Shown piece after piece: positions 54,793-62,859 of a stretch of 64,000 nucleotides of DNA (the stretch's first letter is position 1; each line of letters begins with the position of its first letter). This stretch comes from Neisseria sp. oral taxon 014 str. F0314 (GTDB taxonomy: Bacteria > Pseudomonadota > Gammaproteobacteria > Burkholderiales > Neisseriaceae): contig NZ_CP040504.1 of assembly GCF_005886145.1 (NCBI RefSeq), forward strand, positions 558,001-622,000, given 5' to 3'. A model generated the notes under the pieces. That model searched no databases. It saw only the letters and a program-made list of their open reading frames with translations, and was not told the origin of the DNA. The position numbers and the translations under genes are program-made.

Positions 54793-55416
54793 TCAGACGG
54801 CCTCCGGTGCGGTGAACTCAATCACGATCTTTTCCAGCGCGGCCTGCGTTTTCGCTGCTTCGATTTTGCTTTGCAGCGCTTGTCGTTGACCTGCCACATG
54901 TGCGGTCAGCTTTTCATAAGCGAGCGTTTTTCGCAGTGCGGCCTCTTTGAGCTTATCTGCATCAATGCCACGACTAGCGGCGATTTGGTCTAATATGGGA
55001 GTAGACGCGGTCTTATCCGTCGCCCACGCCCGTACCTCTGCCGCTTGGAATGCCCATGTCTGCACCTCGAAATCAGGCACCTTGTCGATTTCGGCGGCAG
55101 TATTGATAAAGGCTTGTGCCACGGAGTTTAAGCGGCTGATTTTGGCGGATTTGAGTACAGACAAATCAACGCTTTCCGCGCCTGTCAGGCTCACACCTTC
55201 CGGCAATTCGCCCGCCTTGTCCCAGAATATTTCGCGGCCGTTGCTATAAACAATCTGCCCGCGGTAATCGGGGATAATTTCCCATTTTGAACCATTCCAT
55301 CGGGCGGCTTTTCCGTCTGAATATTCGGGCAATTCTGCCTCGATACTTTGTCGGCCGTCGTCAAAATATTGCTCTTCTACGAACAGGCCGTCTGAATCAA
55401 TTACACATCTTGTCAT
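54793..55416 (-). CDS. Phage tail-fibre assembly-like protein
   Basis: A 207-aa protein that follows the tail fibre gene with a 4-nt ATGA overlap. N-terminal segment WNGSKWEIIPDYRGQIVYS and the acidic, helical C-terminal half resemble tail-fibre assembly chaperones and DUF4376-type phage proteins (FEVQTWAFQAAEVRAWATD). Assignment rests on position as much as sequence. One exact DUS lies in its 5' part (55385-55396). Confidence 0.65.
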   Translation of the reverse strand: MTRCVIDSDGLFVEEQYFDDGRQSIEAELPEYSDGKAARWNGSKWEIIPDYRGQIVYSNGREIFWDKAGELPEGVSLTGAESVDLSVLKSAKISRLNSVAQAFINTAAEIDKVPDFEVQTWAFQAAEVRAWATDKTASTPILDQIAASRGIDADKLKEAALRKTLAYEKLTAHVAGQRQALQSKIEAAKTQAALEKIVIEFTAPEAV

Positions 55417-57695
55417 TTTTTCAATTCCTTGATTTCGGTTTCCAATGTTTCAATTCTTGCGGCCATTTCTTGGATGGCTTTGGTTAAAACGGGCACAAAC
55501 ATCTCGTATTCGATGGTGTATGTATCTTGCCTGAAATTAATCATCGGCAGCGCGCCGTATTCAGCCTCAAGAGCAGCCACGTCTTGGGCGATAAACCAGT
55601 GCTGTATGCGGTCTTCTTTGTAGCGGCCGTCTTTGGTCGGGTTCTTCCACCATTCCCGCAGTTTTTCGGTTCGCTCCCCCTGTGGTAGGTCGGTAAACAG
55701 CTCGTCGGTGTAAGCATCGCGGCGGTCATATACACCCGTTACCGGTTTGAGTTTATTGACAAAGTCCAAACCCAAAGACAACGGTTTAATATCGGCTTTA
55801 TCACGCGCATCTGAGCGGATATTGACTGCCGACGGCGCATAAAGAGTTTGGTTGAACATACCAAGCTGAATTTCGTTACTACCACCCAAACGTGCGCCGT
55901 AGCCGATGGCGATAGAATTGGTAATTTTTCCGCTCAATACATCGCCCTGTATATTCCGATAACCTGCTGAATCGCCAATAAATACGCTTTGCTCGCTACT
56001 GATAGTCGGGGCGCACCAATACCCGAGGGCCACACTGGACAAATGAGTACCATTCCGCAATGCCGAGGCACCAATAGCAACCGTTTTTTGTGGGTTATCG
56101 CTTGATGACATTGCATCAGCGCCAACTACAGTCGTATATGCGCCACTTACTGCACTCTTGAGTGCATTCGTGCCAATCACTGTCAATTCTTCGTTTTTCG
56201 CCGCCGCCGATGATGTCGAATAAACATATTTAAGTTCTGCGTTACCCGATGCGTTAAGCTCTTTCGGGCTGCGGATGGTGAGGCTGTTGCCTGCCGCTGC
56301 TGTTACTTCTACCGGTACCACGTCACCCTGCACGGTGGCCGCCTCGCCTGAAGTCAGACGGATACCCACCCAGTAACCGACTTGAGCGCCTCGAATATTG
56401 CCAAAGTTCAACGTAATATCATGGCCGTTCTGAATATAACTGCCGCTTTCCGTTCCTCTCCACAGTACATCGCCACCATTCGGTGCGCGGTTGCGCTCTA
56501 GGTTTTCAAGGGCGGATGCGCCAACCACAGTCATTTTTTCTGCGGCTTTGGCATTTTTTGCCGCACTGCCACCCACCGCAGTTTGTGCATCTCGGCCTTG
56601 GTACATCTGTAAAACAGCTTCGCCGATGGCAACGGTGAGGGATGTTGGAGACGGCCAAAACACTTCGATGTCACCTGTTAATCCGATTGGTGCTGTGCCA
56701 GCTAGCGAAGCGGCGCCCAAGGCTACATTTGAAGAACCCGTTCCTATGCCTTGCCCGGAATTTCGTCCGACTGCCACATTTGAAGAACCACTAGTAATAC
56801 CACGGCCTGCATTTCCGCCGATACCAATATTGCGCGTTCCGCTCAATTTTGATTGGTCGTACCACTCCGTATCAGCTTGTACATTAATCAAGCTGTCGGC
56901 TCCGATGGAGATGTTATCGCGACTGATGCGGGAAAAGCCCTGAGCGCGGTCACCAATTGCAATGGCAGAAACGCATTTTTCAGTTTTTCCCATCGCACCT
57001 TCGCCGATGACAACTACCCCCGCCCCGGTCCATTCTCCTGACTTAAGGCTTGCCGCTGCGCCGCTGCCTGCAATAAACCGACCGATGCCGTTGCGGATGG
57101 CTTGGTATTGCACATCGACAGTTTTGCCGTTAATCACGAACTTGCCGTTTGTGTATTTGTTTTTTTGCGGGTAGTTACTACCCGTATCAATAGATAAACC
57201 TAAGCAGTCGACAACAATGCCAAGCGCGGCGGTTTCAGCGGCATTCAAAGTGGCGAGTGCATTGTTTTTGCTGGCCACATAGCCAAAATCATGCAGGTTA
57301 AGCATCCCTGAAAACACACGCTTCCAGCGCGTGCCGTCGGTAGAAACAATAACGGTACAGCCGTTATCAGCGGTAGATTTATCGGCTTTATCCGCCACAA
57401 ACACGCCGCCGCCCACTGTTGTATTGGCGTGATAGGCGTTGACGTTCACATAGCCTGTGCCGCTGTATTTACGCAGAGCATCAATACTGGCAACCTGCGA
57501 AGCATCGGCGGCCAGCGTTTTAATGGCCGATAAGACTTGGGCATGGTCGGCTTTGTTAGGCTCAATGCCAACCGCGTTTAAAATGCTGTACAACTCGCCT
57601 TGTAACTGGTTCAGCCACCATGCGGGTACGGGAGTACCGGGCGTGCGGCGGTCGCCGTCGACAAATTGCTTATTCGGGGTTTGGATTAAGTCCAT
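55413..57695 (-). CDS. Prophage tail fibre with YadA-like repeats and S74 chaperone domain
   Basis: A 760-aa tail fibre. Residues 1-60 are the conserved phage N-terminus (PNKQFVDGDRRTPGTPVPAWWLNQLQGE). The middle carries many 14-15-residue repeats of the SNVAVGxxA type, as in trimeric adhesin heads (NIGIGGNAGRG, SNVAVGRNSGQG, SNVALGAASLAG, TVAIGASAL, SVALGYW). The C-terminus is an S74 intramolecular chaperone with the Ser-Asp cleavage site in SDARDKADI, then a coiled coil. It should trimerise, self-cleave and bind host surface receptors. Confidence 0.88.
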   Translation of the reverse strand: MDLIQTPNKQFVDGDRRTPGTPVPAWWLNQLQGELYSILNAVGIEPNKADHAQVLSAIKTLAADASQVASIDALRKYSGTGYVNVNAYHANTTVGGGVFVADKADKSTADNGCTVIVSTDGTRWKRVFSGMLNLHDFGYVASKNNALATLNAAETAALGIVVDCLGLSIDTGSNYPQKNKYTNGKFVINGKTVDVQYQAIRNGIGRFIAGSGAAASLKSGEWTGAGVVVIGEGAMGKTEKCVSAIAIGDRAQGFSRISRDNISIGADSLINVQADTEWYDQSKLSGTRNIGIGGNAGRGITSGSSNVAVGRNSGQGIGTGSSNVALGAASLAGTAPIGLTGDIEVFWPSPTSLTVAIGEAVLQMYQGRDAQTAVGGSAAKNAKAAEKMTVVGASALENLERNRAPNGGDVLWRGTESGSYIQNGHDITLNFGNIRGAQVGYWVGIRLTSGEAATVQGDVVPVEVTAAAGNSLTIRSPKELNASGNAELKYVYSTSSAAAKNEELTVIGTNALKSAVSGAYTTVVGADAMSSSDNPQKTVAIGASALRNGTHLSSVALGYWCAPTISSEQSVFIGDSAGYRNIQGDVLSGKITNSIAIGYGARLGGSNEIQLGMFNQTLYAPSAVNIRSDARDKADIKPLSLGLDFVNKLKPVTGVYDRRDAYTDELFTDLPQGERTEKLREWWKNPTKDGRYKEDRIQHWFIAQDVAALEAEYGALPMINFRQDTYTIEYEMFVPVLTKAIQEMAARIETLETEIKELKK

Positions 57696-57697
57696 TT

Positions 57698-58264
57698 TTA
57701 TACCTCTTCTTCATATTCAAAGCGGCAATACGTCCATGCCGGTTTTAATTCTTCAAACATCGTTTCGATAATCGGGTCGGTGTACACACTGATGCGGTCG
57801 CCTGCACGGCTTTGACCGGCGCGGAAAATATAGGCGGTGGCTTTGCCGTCGGCGATGTCGACGCACCAACGCCAGATGGCGTCTTCGGTATTCAAACAAT
57901 CACCTGCACAGCTTTCGCCGGCGCGGAATTGGTCTTCTTCGTAAATGGTGACGGTGTAGCCTGCCGATTCGGCGATGGCGGTAAAGTAGGCAATACTCAA
58001 ACCGCCCAAGGCATTGAGTTTGGCCAGCACGGCATCAGTACGTTGTTGGGTATTGGCTCCGGCAGGCGGGGTGATGGCCAGCAGCTCTTCCCAGCGGTAC
58101 AGGTAATCGTTTTCCGCATCAGGGAACGGAGCATTTTTCACTCCTTCCGCATGGTCGGCCACAATATCAAACACACCCGCTTCGGCTTTGATTTCTGCCG
58201 TTTCTCCTACGGTGTCGTAGCTGACGGGCGGGCGCATGGCGGCGAGTAAGGTTTGATGGCTCAC
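57698..58264 (-). CDS. Mu gp48-like tail protein (YmfQ family)
   Basis: A 188-aa DUF2313/YmfQ protein (ENDYLYRWEELLAITPPAGANTQQRTDAVLAKLNALGGLSIAYF). It lies between gp47 and the tail fibre as in Mu and is probably part of the baseplate/fibre junction. Its ATG overlaps the stop of gp47 (58261-58264), implying coupling. Four cysteines and RAGQSRAGDR/RAGESCAGD repeats are visible in the C-terminal part. Confidence 0.87.
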   Translation of the reverse strand: MSHQTLLAAMRPPVSYDTVGETAEIKAEAGVFDIVADHAEGVKNAPFPDAENDYLYRWEELLAITPPAGANTQQRTDAVLAKLNALGGLSIAYFTAIAESAGYTVTIYEEDQFRAGESCAGDCLNTEDAIWRWCVDIADGKATAYIFRAGQSRAGDRISVYTDPIIETMFEELKPAWTYCRFEYEEEV

Positions 58265-59328
58265 GTGGTGTACTCCACGTTAATACTGCCCGGGCGCAGC
58301 CAGTAAATGTCTTCGGCACTCTCCTGAGGCTTGATATTGCCCACAGGGGTGGTTAAGACACGGTCACGCACGCCGTACACTTCGCTGATTAAGGTTTCCA
58401 ACTGGCTTTTAATTAGGGTGTCGCCGGGTTTTAAGGCATCAAAATAGGCGTTTACAGCTGATTTGATGGCAGCGGTGGCCGTATCGGTATCCGTACCGCT
58501 GCTTAAGGTAATGGTGACGGCCACATTCACGGTCTGGATACTAGGTGCGAGTGCTAGAAAGCCGTTTTTACGGGTAACAGGTCGCACCGCATCGACATGA
58601 GCTTGTACGGCGGCCAGTGTTTCTGCGCTGGGAATACCGTTTTCCCCCAAAATGACGGCATCGACAAAGCCGTTACCACGACGCAAAGGGTAGATAAATG
58701 CATCAACCACACCCGGCACTTCCAAGCACCAATTGCGGAAGTCGTATTGGTTACCGCCCGCAGCGGGTCGACGCAGACGTTCTTCGTAGCGTGCCAACAG
58801 GCTCTCATCGCTTTCGGCATCTGTACCGCCGACCATCGTTAGCAAGACGGCGGAACTGTCAATCCCCGCAGGTACGCTTTGCAGCGTAGCCGCGGATTCG
58901 GCGGTTTGATTTTGAGCACTACCCGCAACAGTGGCGATAACGGCTATTTCGGCACTTCCAAGTGCACCGATAACGGCGGATTCGGCGGTTAAATACACCT
59001 TATCGCCCACATTGATCTGTTGGCCAACCGGCACCGTTGCACCGACCGCGCCGCGAACACGCACCTTGCCGCCCGCGAAGGTGGCGGTTTTGCGGTAGAT
59101 GCCGTATTTGGCAGCGTGTTTTTCCAAATAGGCGCTGTCTGCGGTATCGGCAAAGGCTTGGCGCAAAATCCACTCTTGATGCTGGTATTGGCCTTCGCCC
59201 ACTGCGGCAATGGCGGTGGCGCGTACATGGTTGTCGCTGCCCGCGTGTACATGGGCGGCAGGGTTTTGGTTTTGCAGGTCGCGCAGATAGTTGGCGCGGA
59301 TTTGTTCTAAATTCAGTGCCTGCGTCAT
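58261..59328 (-). CDS. Mu gp47-like baseplate J protein
   Basis: A 355-aa baseplate wedge protein of the gpJ/gp47 family (YLEKHAAKYGIYRKTATFAGGKVRVRG, ESDESLLARYEERLRRPAAGGNQYDFRNW, VPGVVDAFIYP). It overlaps gp46 by 4 nt upstream and gp48 downstream. All parts of the family are present, so it is probably intact. Confidence 0.9.
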   Translation of the reverse strand: MTQALNLEQIRANYLRDLQNQNPAAHVHAGSDNHVRATAIAAVGEGQYQHQEWILRQAFADTADSAYLEKHAAKYGIYRKTATFAGGKVRVRGAVGATVPVGQQINVGDKVYLTAESAVIGALGSAEIAVIATVAGSAQNQTAESAATLQSVPAGIDSSAVLLTMVGGTDAESDESLLARYEERLRRPAAGGNQYDFRNWCLEVPGVVDAFIYPLRRGNGFVDAVILGENGIPSAETLAAVQAHVDAVRPVTRKNGFLALAPSIQTVNVAVTITLSSGTDTDTATAAIKSAVNAYFDALKPGDTLIKSQLETLISEVYGVRDRVLTTPVGNIKPQESAEDIYWLRPGSINVEYTT

Positions 59329-59678
59329 ATCACGGCTACCTTGTGGTTCAGGGTTACGGTATCGCCCGCGGCATCGACGGCTTCAATATGCAGCTTCAGC
59401 CAGCCGTGCTGCGGGGCGGATGCGGTTACTTGGATGGATTGGGCGCGTTTGGACTGAATCACGGGCTGCAAGGCTTGCTCGGCGTACTGCTTGGCCAGCA
59501 CTTCGATGCGCTTTAAATGCTTTTGGCGGCGCAATTCGTGCAGACGGCTGCCGAGCGTGCGGTCTGCCCAGTAACTGCCCAAGGGCGTGACCAAGCGGAT
59601 ATACAGCTCGTTTTCGATGGATTGGGCAGATTGGTTGACCACATAGCCGCCCGTTTGGGGATTAAGTAAAGCGTCCAT
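59325..59678 (-). CDS. Mu gp46-like baseplate protein
   Basis: A 117-aa protein of the phage GP46 family (IENELYIRLVTPLGSYWADRTLGSRLHELRRQKHL), comparable to gpW/gp25-type baseplate lysozyme-fold proteins. Its stop overlaps the gp47 start. A 60-nt gap with one exact DUS (59727-59738) separates it from gp45. Confidence 0.87.
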   Translation of the reverse strand: MDALLNPQTGGYVVNQSAQSIENELYIRLVTPLGSYWADRTLGSRLHELRRQKHLKRIEVLAKQYAEQALQPVIQSKRAQSIQVTASAPQHGWLKLHIEAVDAAGDTVTLNHKVAVI

Positions 59679-59738
59679 ACCTTTATTGTCAGGTAAGGAC
59701 GCTTGGGGTTTGGTTTGATGGATGTCAGGCCGTCTGAA

Positions 59739-60368
59739 TTACAGCGGGTCGGATGTCGTGCCGCCGCTGTCGCCGGTGTGTTTGTGGTCGGAGCCGACAC
59801 TTTTACCGTTGTTGGTCAGTTTGCCGGTAGTGTCCAAATCGCCGACCATCTTCACATTGCCGGTAAATGATGTGCCACTGCCGCCTTTCACTGCCATGCC
59901 GCCGTTGCCGTTGATTTGACCCTCGGCGGTAATCTGCGCGGTGCAGCCTACATTGGGCGCGTCAATATTCACGCCGCCCGGTGCTTTGATATTCAGCGTT
60001 TCGCAGTCAATTTCGATAATCCGGCCTTTCTTTAACACCATCTTGGCACCGTCGGCGTTGTAAACCGCCGTTTCGCCTTCGACAAGGCCGGTAATGCGGT
60101 ATGCGCCGTTGGTGGTGGTGACGATGATGCCGTGGCTGGTTTTGCCGCCCAACGGTACGACGACGCAATCGCTGCCTGCGGGCGGGTTCGACGTAAAACC
60201 GAAGTTTTCGGCGTGTTCCAAGTCCTGCACGGTTTCGCCTTCCAAACCTTCCACTTGGATTTGCTGCACGCCGCCGGCTGCTTTGACGCGGGCGATTTTG
60301 CCGCGGAAGGCTTGGCGGATGCCGTTAAATGCCCGTCGGATACGGTTGTCTATGGTTTTTGCATCCAT
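59739..60368 (-). CDS. Mu gp45-like baseplate assembly protein V (spike)
   Basis: A 209-aa baseplate spike protein (gpV family). An N-terminal OB-fold (about 20-100, IQVEGLEGETVQDLEHAENFGF, DCVVVPLGGKTSHGIIV) is followed by a beta-helical Gly/Asn-rich needle (about 110-180) and a C-terminal His-containing tail (SDHKHTGDSGG) that can bind the apical iron. It punctures the outer membrane on infection. It directly precedes gp46. Confidence 0.88.
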   Translation of the reverse strand: MDAKTIDNRIRRAFNGIRQAFRGKIARVKAAGGVQQIQVEGLEGETVQDLEHAENFGFTSNPPAGSDCVVVPLGGKTSHGIIVTTTNGAYRITGLVEGETAVYNADGAKMVLKKGRIIEIDCETLNIKAPGGVNIDAPNVGCTAQITAEGQINGNGGMAVKGGSGTSFTGNVKMVGDLDTTGKLTNNGKSVGSDHKHTGDSGGTTSDPL

Positions 60369-61508
60369 TTAAATCACCTGCAATTCCTGTCCGGCCTGCT
60401 TGGCTTGGCGGCGTTTTTTCGGTTTGGCGGCTGCTTGGCCGTTGGCTTTGCGGCTTTCAGACGGCCTTTTGGTTTTGCCCGATTTCTTCGGCGGGTCGGC
60501 ATCCAATACCCATGCGCCGTCCTCTTTCAGTGTCAGCACGGTTTCGGTGGGTTGGCCGCGACCGCCGGTGAAGGTTCTCGCCATCAGGAAATACACCGCG
60601 TCGATGCCGTCCGGTTCGCTCAATACGTTGATGCGCTGACCGGGCTGCCACAAGGTACCGTCGTCAGTGCGGTGGCCTTGTACGGTGGCGGTAATTGTTA
60701 AGCCTTCCAGCCTGCTGTCGGCCAGCCGCTTTTTCGCCTTGCGCTGCGCTTGAGCCTGACTGTCGATGTCCGGCTCGGTTACGATTAGGGGGCGGTGCAG
60801 TTTGACGGATTCGTCTTTGGCGGTGGCTTTAATGTTGTTTTTGCCGCTGTGGCTTTGCGCCAACACGGTGACTTCGCTGTACCGAGCCGCCATATCGCGG
60901 TTTACTTCCAGCCGCTTGATGTTGTTGTTTTGGCCGTTGGTCCGTAAAACCAGTTCGGCCACCGGTGCGGCGGTGTAATCGGGGCCGCCGATTACCAGCG
61001 TACCGTCCGGCTCCAGCCACGGCCACAAACCGTTTGCCTCGGCATATTCCAGCAGGGCGTCCCACGCGCGGCTGCCCGGCTCGATCTGCACTTTGTGGGT
61101 TTTGTCGGTTTTGGCGGCATCAATGCGGATTTTGGCCAAACCCAAAGGCTTGACGATTTTTTCGATGATTTGGTTTAAATCCATATCTTGCGCGTTAAAC
61201 AGCGGGGCGGAGCAGTCCAATAGCACGCCCGCATCATCGCGGCCTTGTATGGTTAAGGTTTTGCCGCCTTTTTCAGTAACGGTCTGCACGCGGTCTATGC
61301 GGCCGCTCAATACCGTATCGCCGCCCACACGCACTTCAACCTTGTCACCCGCCCGCACCGTATCGGGTTTGGCATCGACGGGGCGGCCAAGTGTGACTGA
61401 AAAGTCATCGGCGGGGGTGAGCAGGTCGGAAACGATGTCGTAATTCGTCCATTAGCCGTGTGTTTTACCGTTAATCAGCAGAGTAACGGTGTTATCGGGC
61501 GTAGGCAT
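60369..61508 (-). pseudogene. Mu gp44-like tail protein (baseplate hub), broken by an early stop
   Basis: From an ATG at 61508, which overlaps the gp43 end by 17 nt, the frame reads MPTPDNTVTLLINGKTHG and then hits TAA at 61452-61454 (codon 19). Beyond it the same frame continues with WTNYDIVSDLL and is open to 60369, covering the rest of a gpD/gp44-type hub (VRAGDKVEVRVGGDTVLSGRIDRV, GRDDAGVLLDCSAPL). The first possible restart is a GTG at 61358, which would delete about 50 residues. A DUS interrupts the 3' part in frame (60456-60467). Confidence 0.75.
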
Positions 61509-62859
61509 TCAGTACCGTGCCTTTCTCAATAAAATTCGGATGGCGGATTTGCGGGTTCAGGCGCAAGAGTTCGCCAAAGCGGCTGTAATCACCGTACCAC
61601 TCAAAGGCCAGCAGGTGCAGGCCGATATCGCGGGTTACGGTTTTCTGTACCAGCGGCGGCTTCATATTGATGACCGCAAACGCCTGTTTTTGCAGTTTAT
61701 GCGCCGTATTGCGCAGACTTTCGGTAAGCTCGGCGGCAGTTTCCAGATAAGGGGTTTGCGGCAGCAGCCCGGCCGCTTCGATGCGTTGGTACACATCATC
61801 GGCACTGTCTGCCGGTGTTTGATACAGCCGCAGCAGGCAATAGGCCAGTTTGTCGGCTTTGGTTTCATCCGCCAGCATCATGGCCAAGATGCGCTGGGCG
61901 GCCAAAGCACGCTGCAAGGCGGCACGGGTATCGGCCAGCAGACGCGAGATTTCCACAGGTGTCAAAGTTGGCTCGTTCAGTTGTACGGCTAAAATATCGG
62001 CGGCTTGTTCGGCCAGCGTACACGCGCCCACGGTGGCGGTAAACGCGGTAAAGGCAGCCACATCTTCGGGCTTGGCGCGTTGGATTAAATCTACCGCCGC
62101 CACACTGCCTTCGGTTCCGCGGCTGACCTGCCACGGCGTAGCGGCTGCTTTAGATACGCCGCCCACCATATCGCGCCAGCCGTCCAGCCCGCTTTTACCG
62201 ACATTGTGCATATTGGCCAGCGCACCAAACACAGATTTCAGCTCCGCCACCAATACGCGCGGGCTGTTCAGCAGGTTCAGGCCGCCGGTGAAGATGCCGT
62301 TTACCTGCCCATACAATACGCCCACTACCATTAATACCGTGGCATGAAAAGCATTCCAGCGGCTTTGCGCTTTCTGAATTTTGTTCAAGGCCGTCTGAAA
62401 CACCTCGAAGCCCTGCCATGCGGCCAAGTCGGCAAGGAAATCCACTTCGTCGGCCAAGGCTGTCGGCAAGTCGCGGTCAAAAAACGGCGCGGCTTTGACA
62501 CTTTGCTTAAAGGTCATCCGCACGGTGCAGTAGTCGGGATTTTCTTCGTTGTGCGCGACCTCGAAATCCGCCACCACGCAATCGGGCACACTGCCGTAAA
62601 TCGGGTGGATCAATTCGCCCGCGCCCGTTTCGCGCAATACGTTCAGCAGGTTTTGCAGGCGGCCTTCATAATCTTCGCCCCACAATACGGCGGTCAAAGC
62701 CATATCCATCGCAGATACGCCCGTATCTTCGATGTCCGCGCCCTGTACGAACGGGTATTCGTGTTCCGCCAGCGCGTGGGTGCCGCGCAGCGTGTCGTCG
62801 ATGACGTCAAAGGTAACGCCCTTGAAGCCCGCATCCAGTAAAGTGTCTTTCCAAGCCAT
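61492..62859 (-). CDS. Mu gp43-like DNA circularisation/tail protein
   Basis: A 455-aa protein of the Mu gp43 (DNA circulation protein N-terminal domain) family. Its start MAWKDTLLDAGFKGVTFDVIDDTLRG and HIYPIYGSVPDC-like IHPIYGSVPDCVV motif are characteristic. Despite the name it behaves as a tail component in Mu. Its ATG overlaps the tape-measure stop by 1 nt (62859). One exact DUS lies in frame at 62388-62399. Confidence 0.87.
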   Translation of the reverse strand: MAWKDTLLDAGFKGVTFDVIDDTLRGTHALAEHEYPFVQGADIEDTGVSAMDMALTAVLWGEDYEGRLQNLLNVLRETGAGELIHPIYGSVPDCVVADFEVAHNEENPDYCTVRMTFKQSVKAAPFFDRDLPTALADEVDFLADLAAWQGFEVFQTALNKIQKAQSRWNAFHATVLMVVGVLYGQVNGIFTGGLNLLNSPRVLVAELKSVFGALANMHNVGKSGLDGWRDMVGGVSKAAATPWQVSRGTEGSVAAVDLIQRAKPEDVAAFTAFTATVGACTLAEQAADILAVQLNEPTLTPVEISRLLADTRAALQRALAAQRILAMMLADETKADKLAYCLLRLYQTPADSADDVYQRIEAAGLLPQTPYLETAAELTESLRNTAHKLQKQAFAVINMKPPLVQKTVTRDIGLHLLAFEWYGDYSRFGELLRLNPQIRHPNFIEKGTVLNAYAR

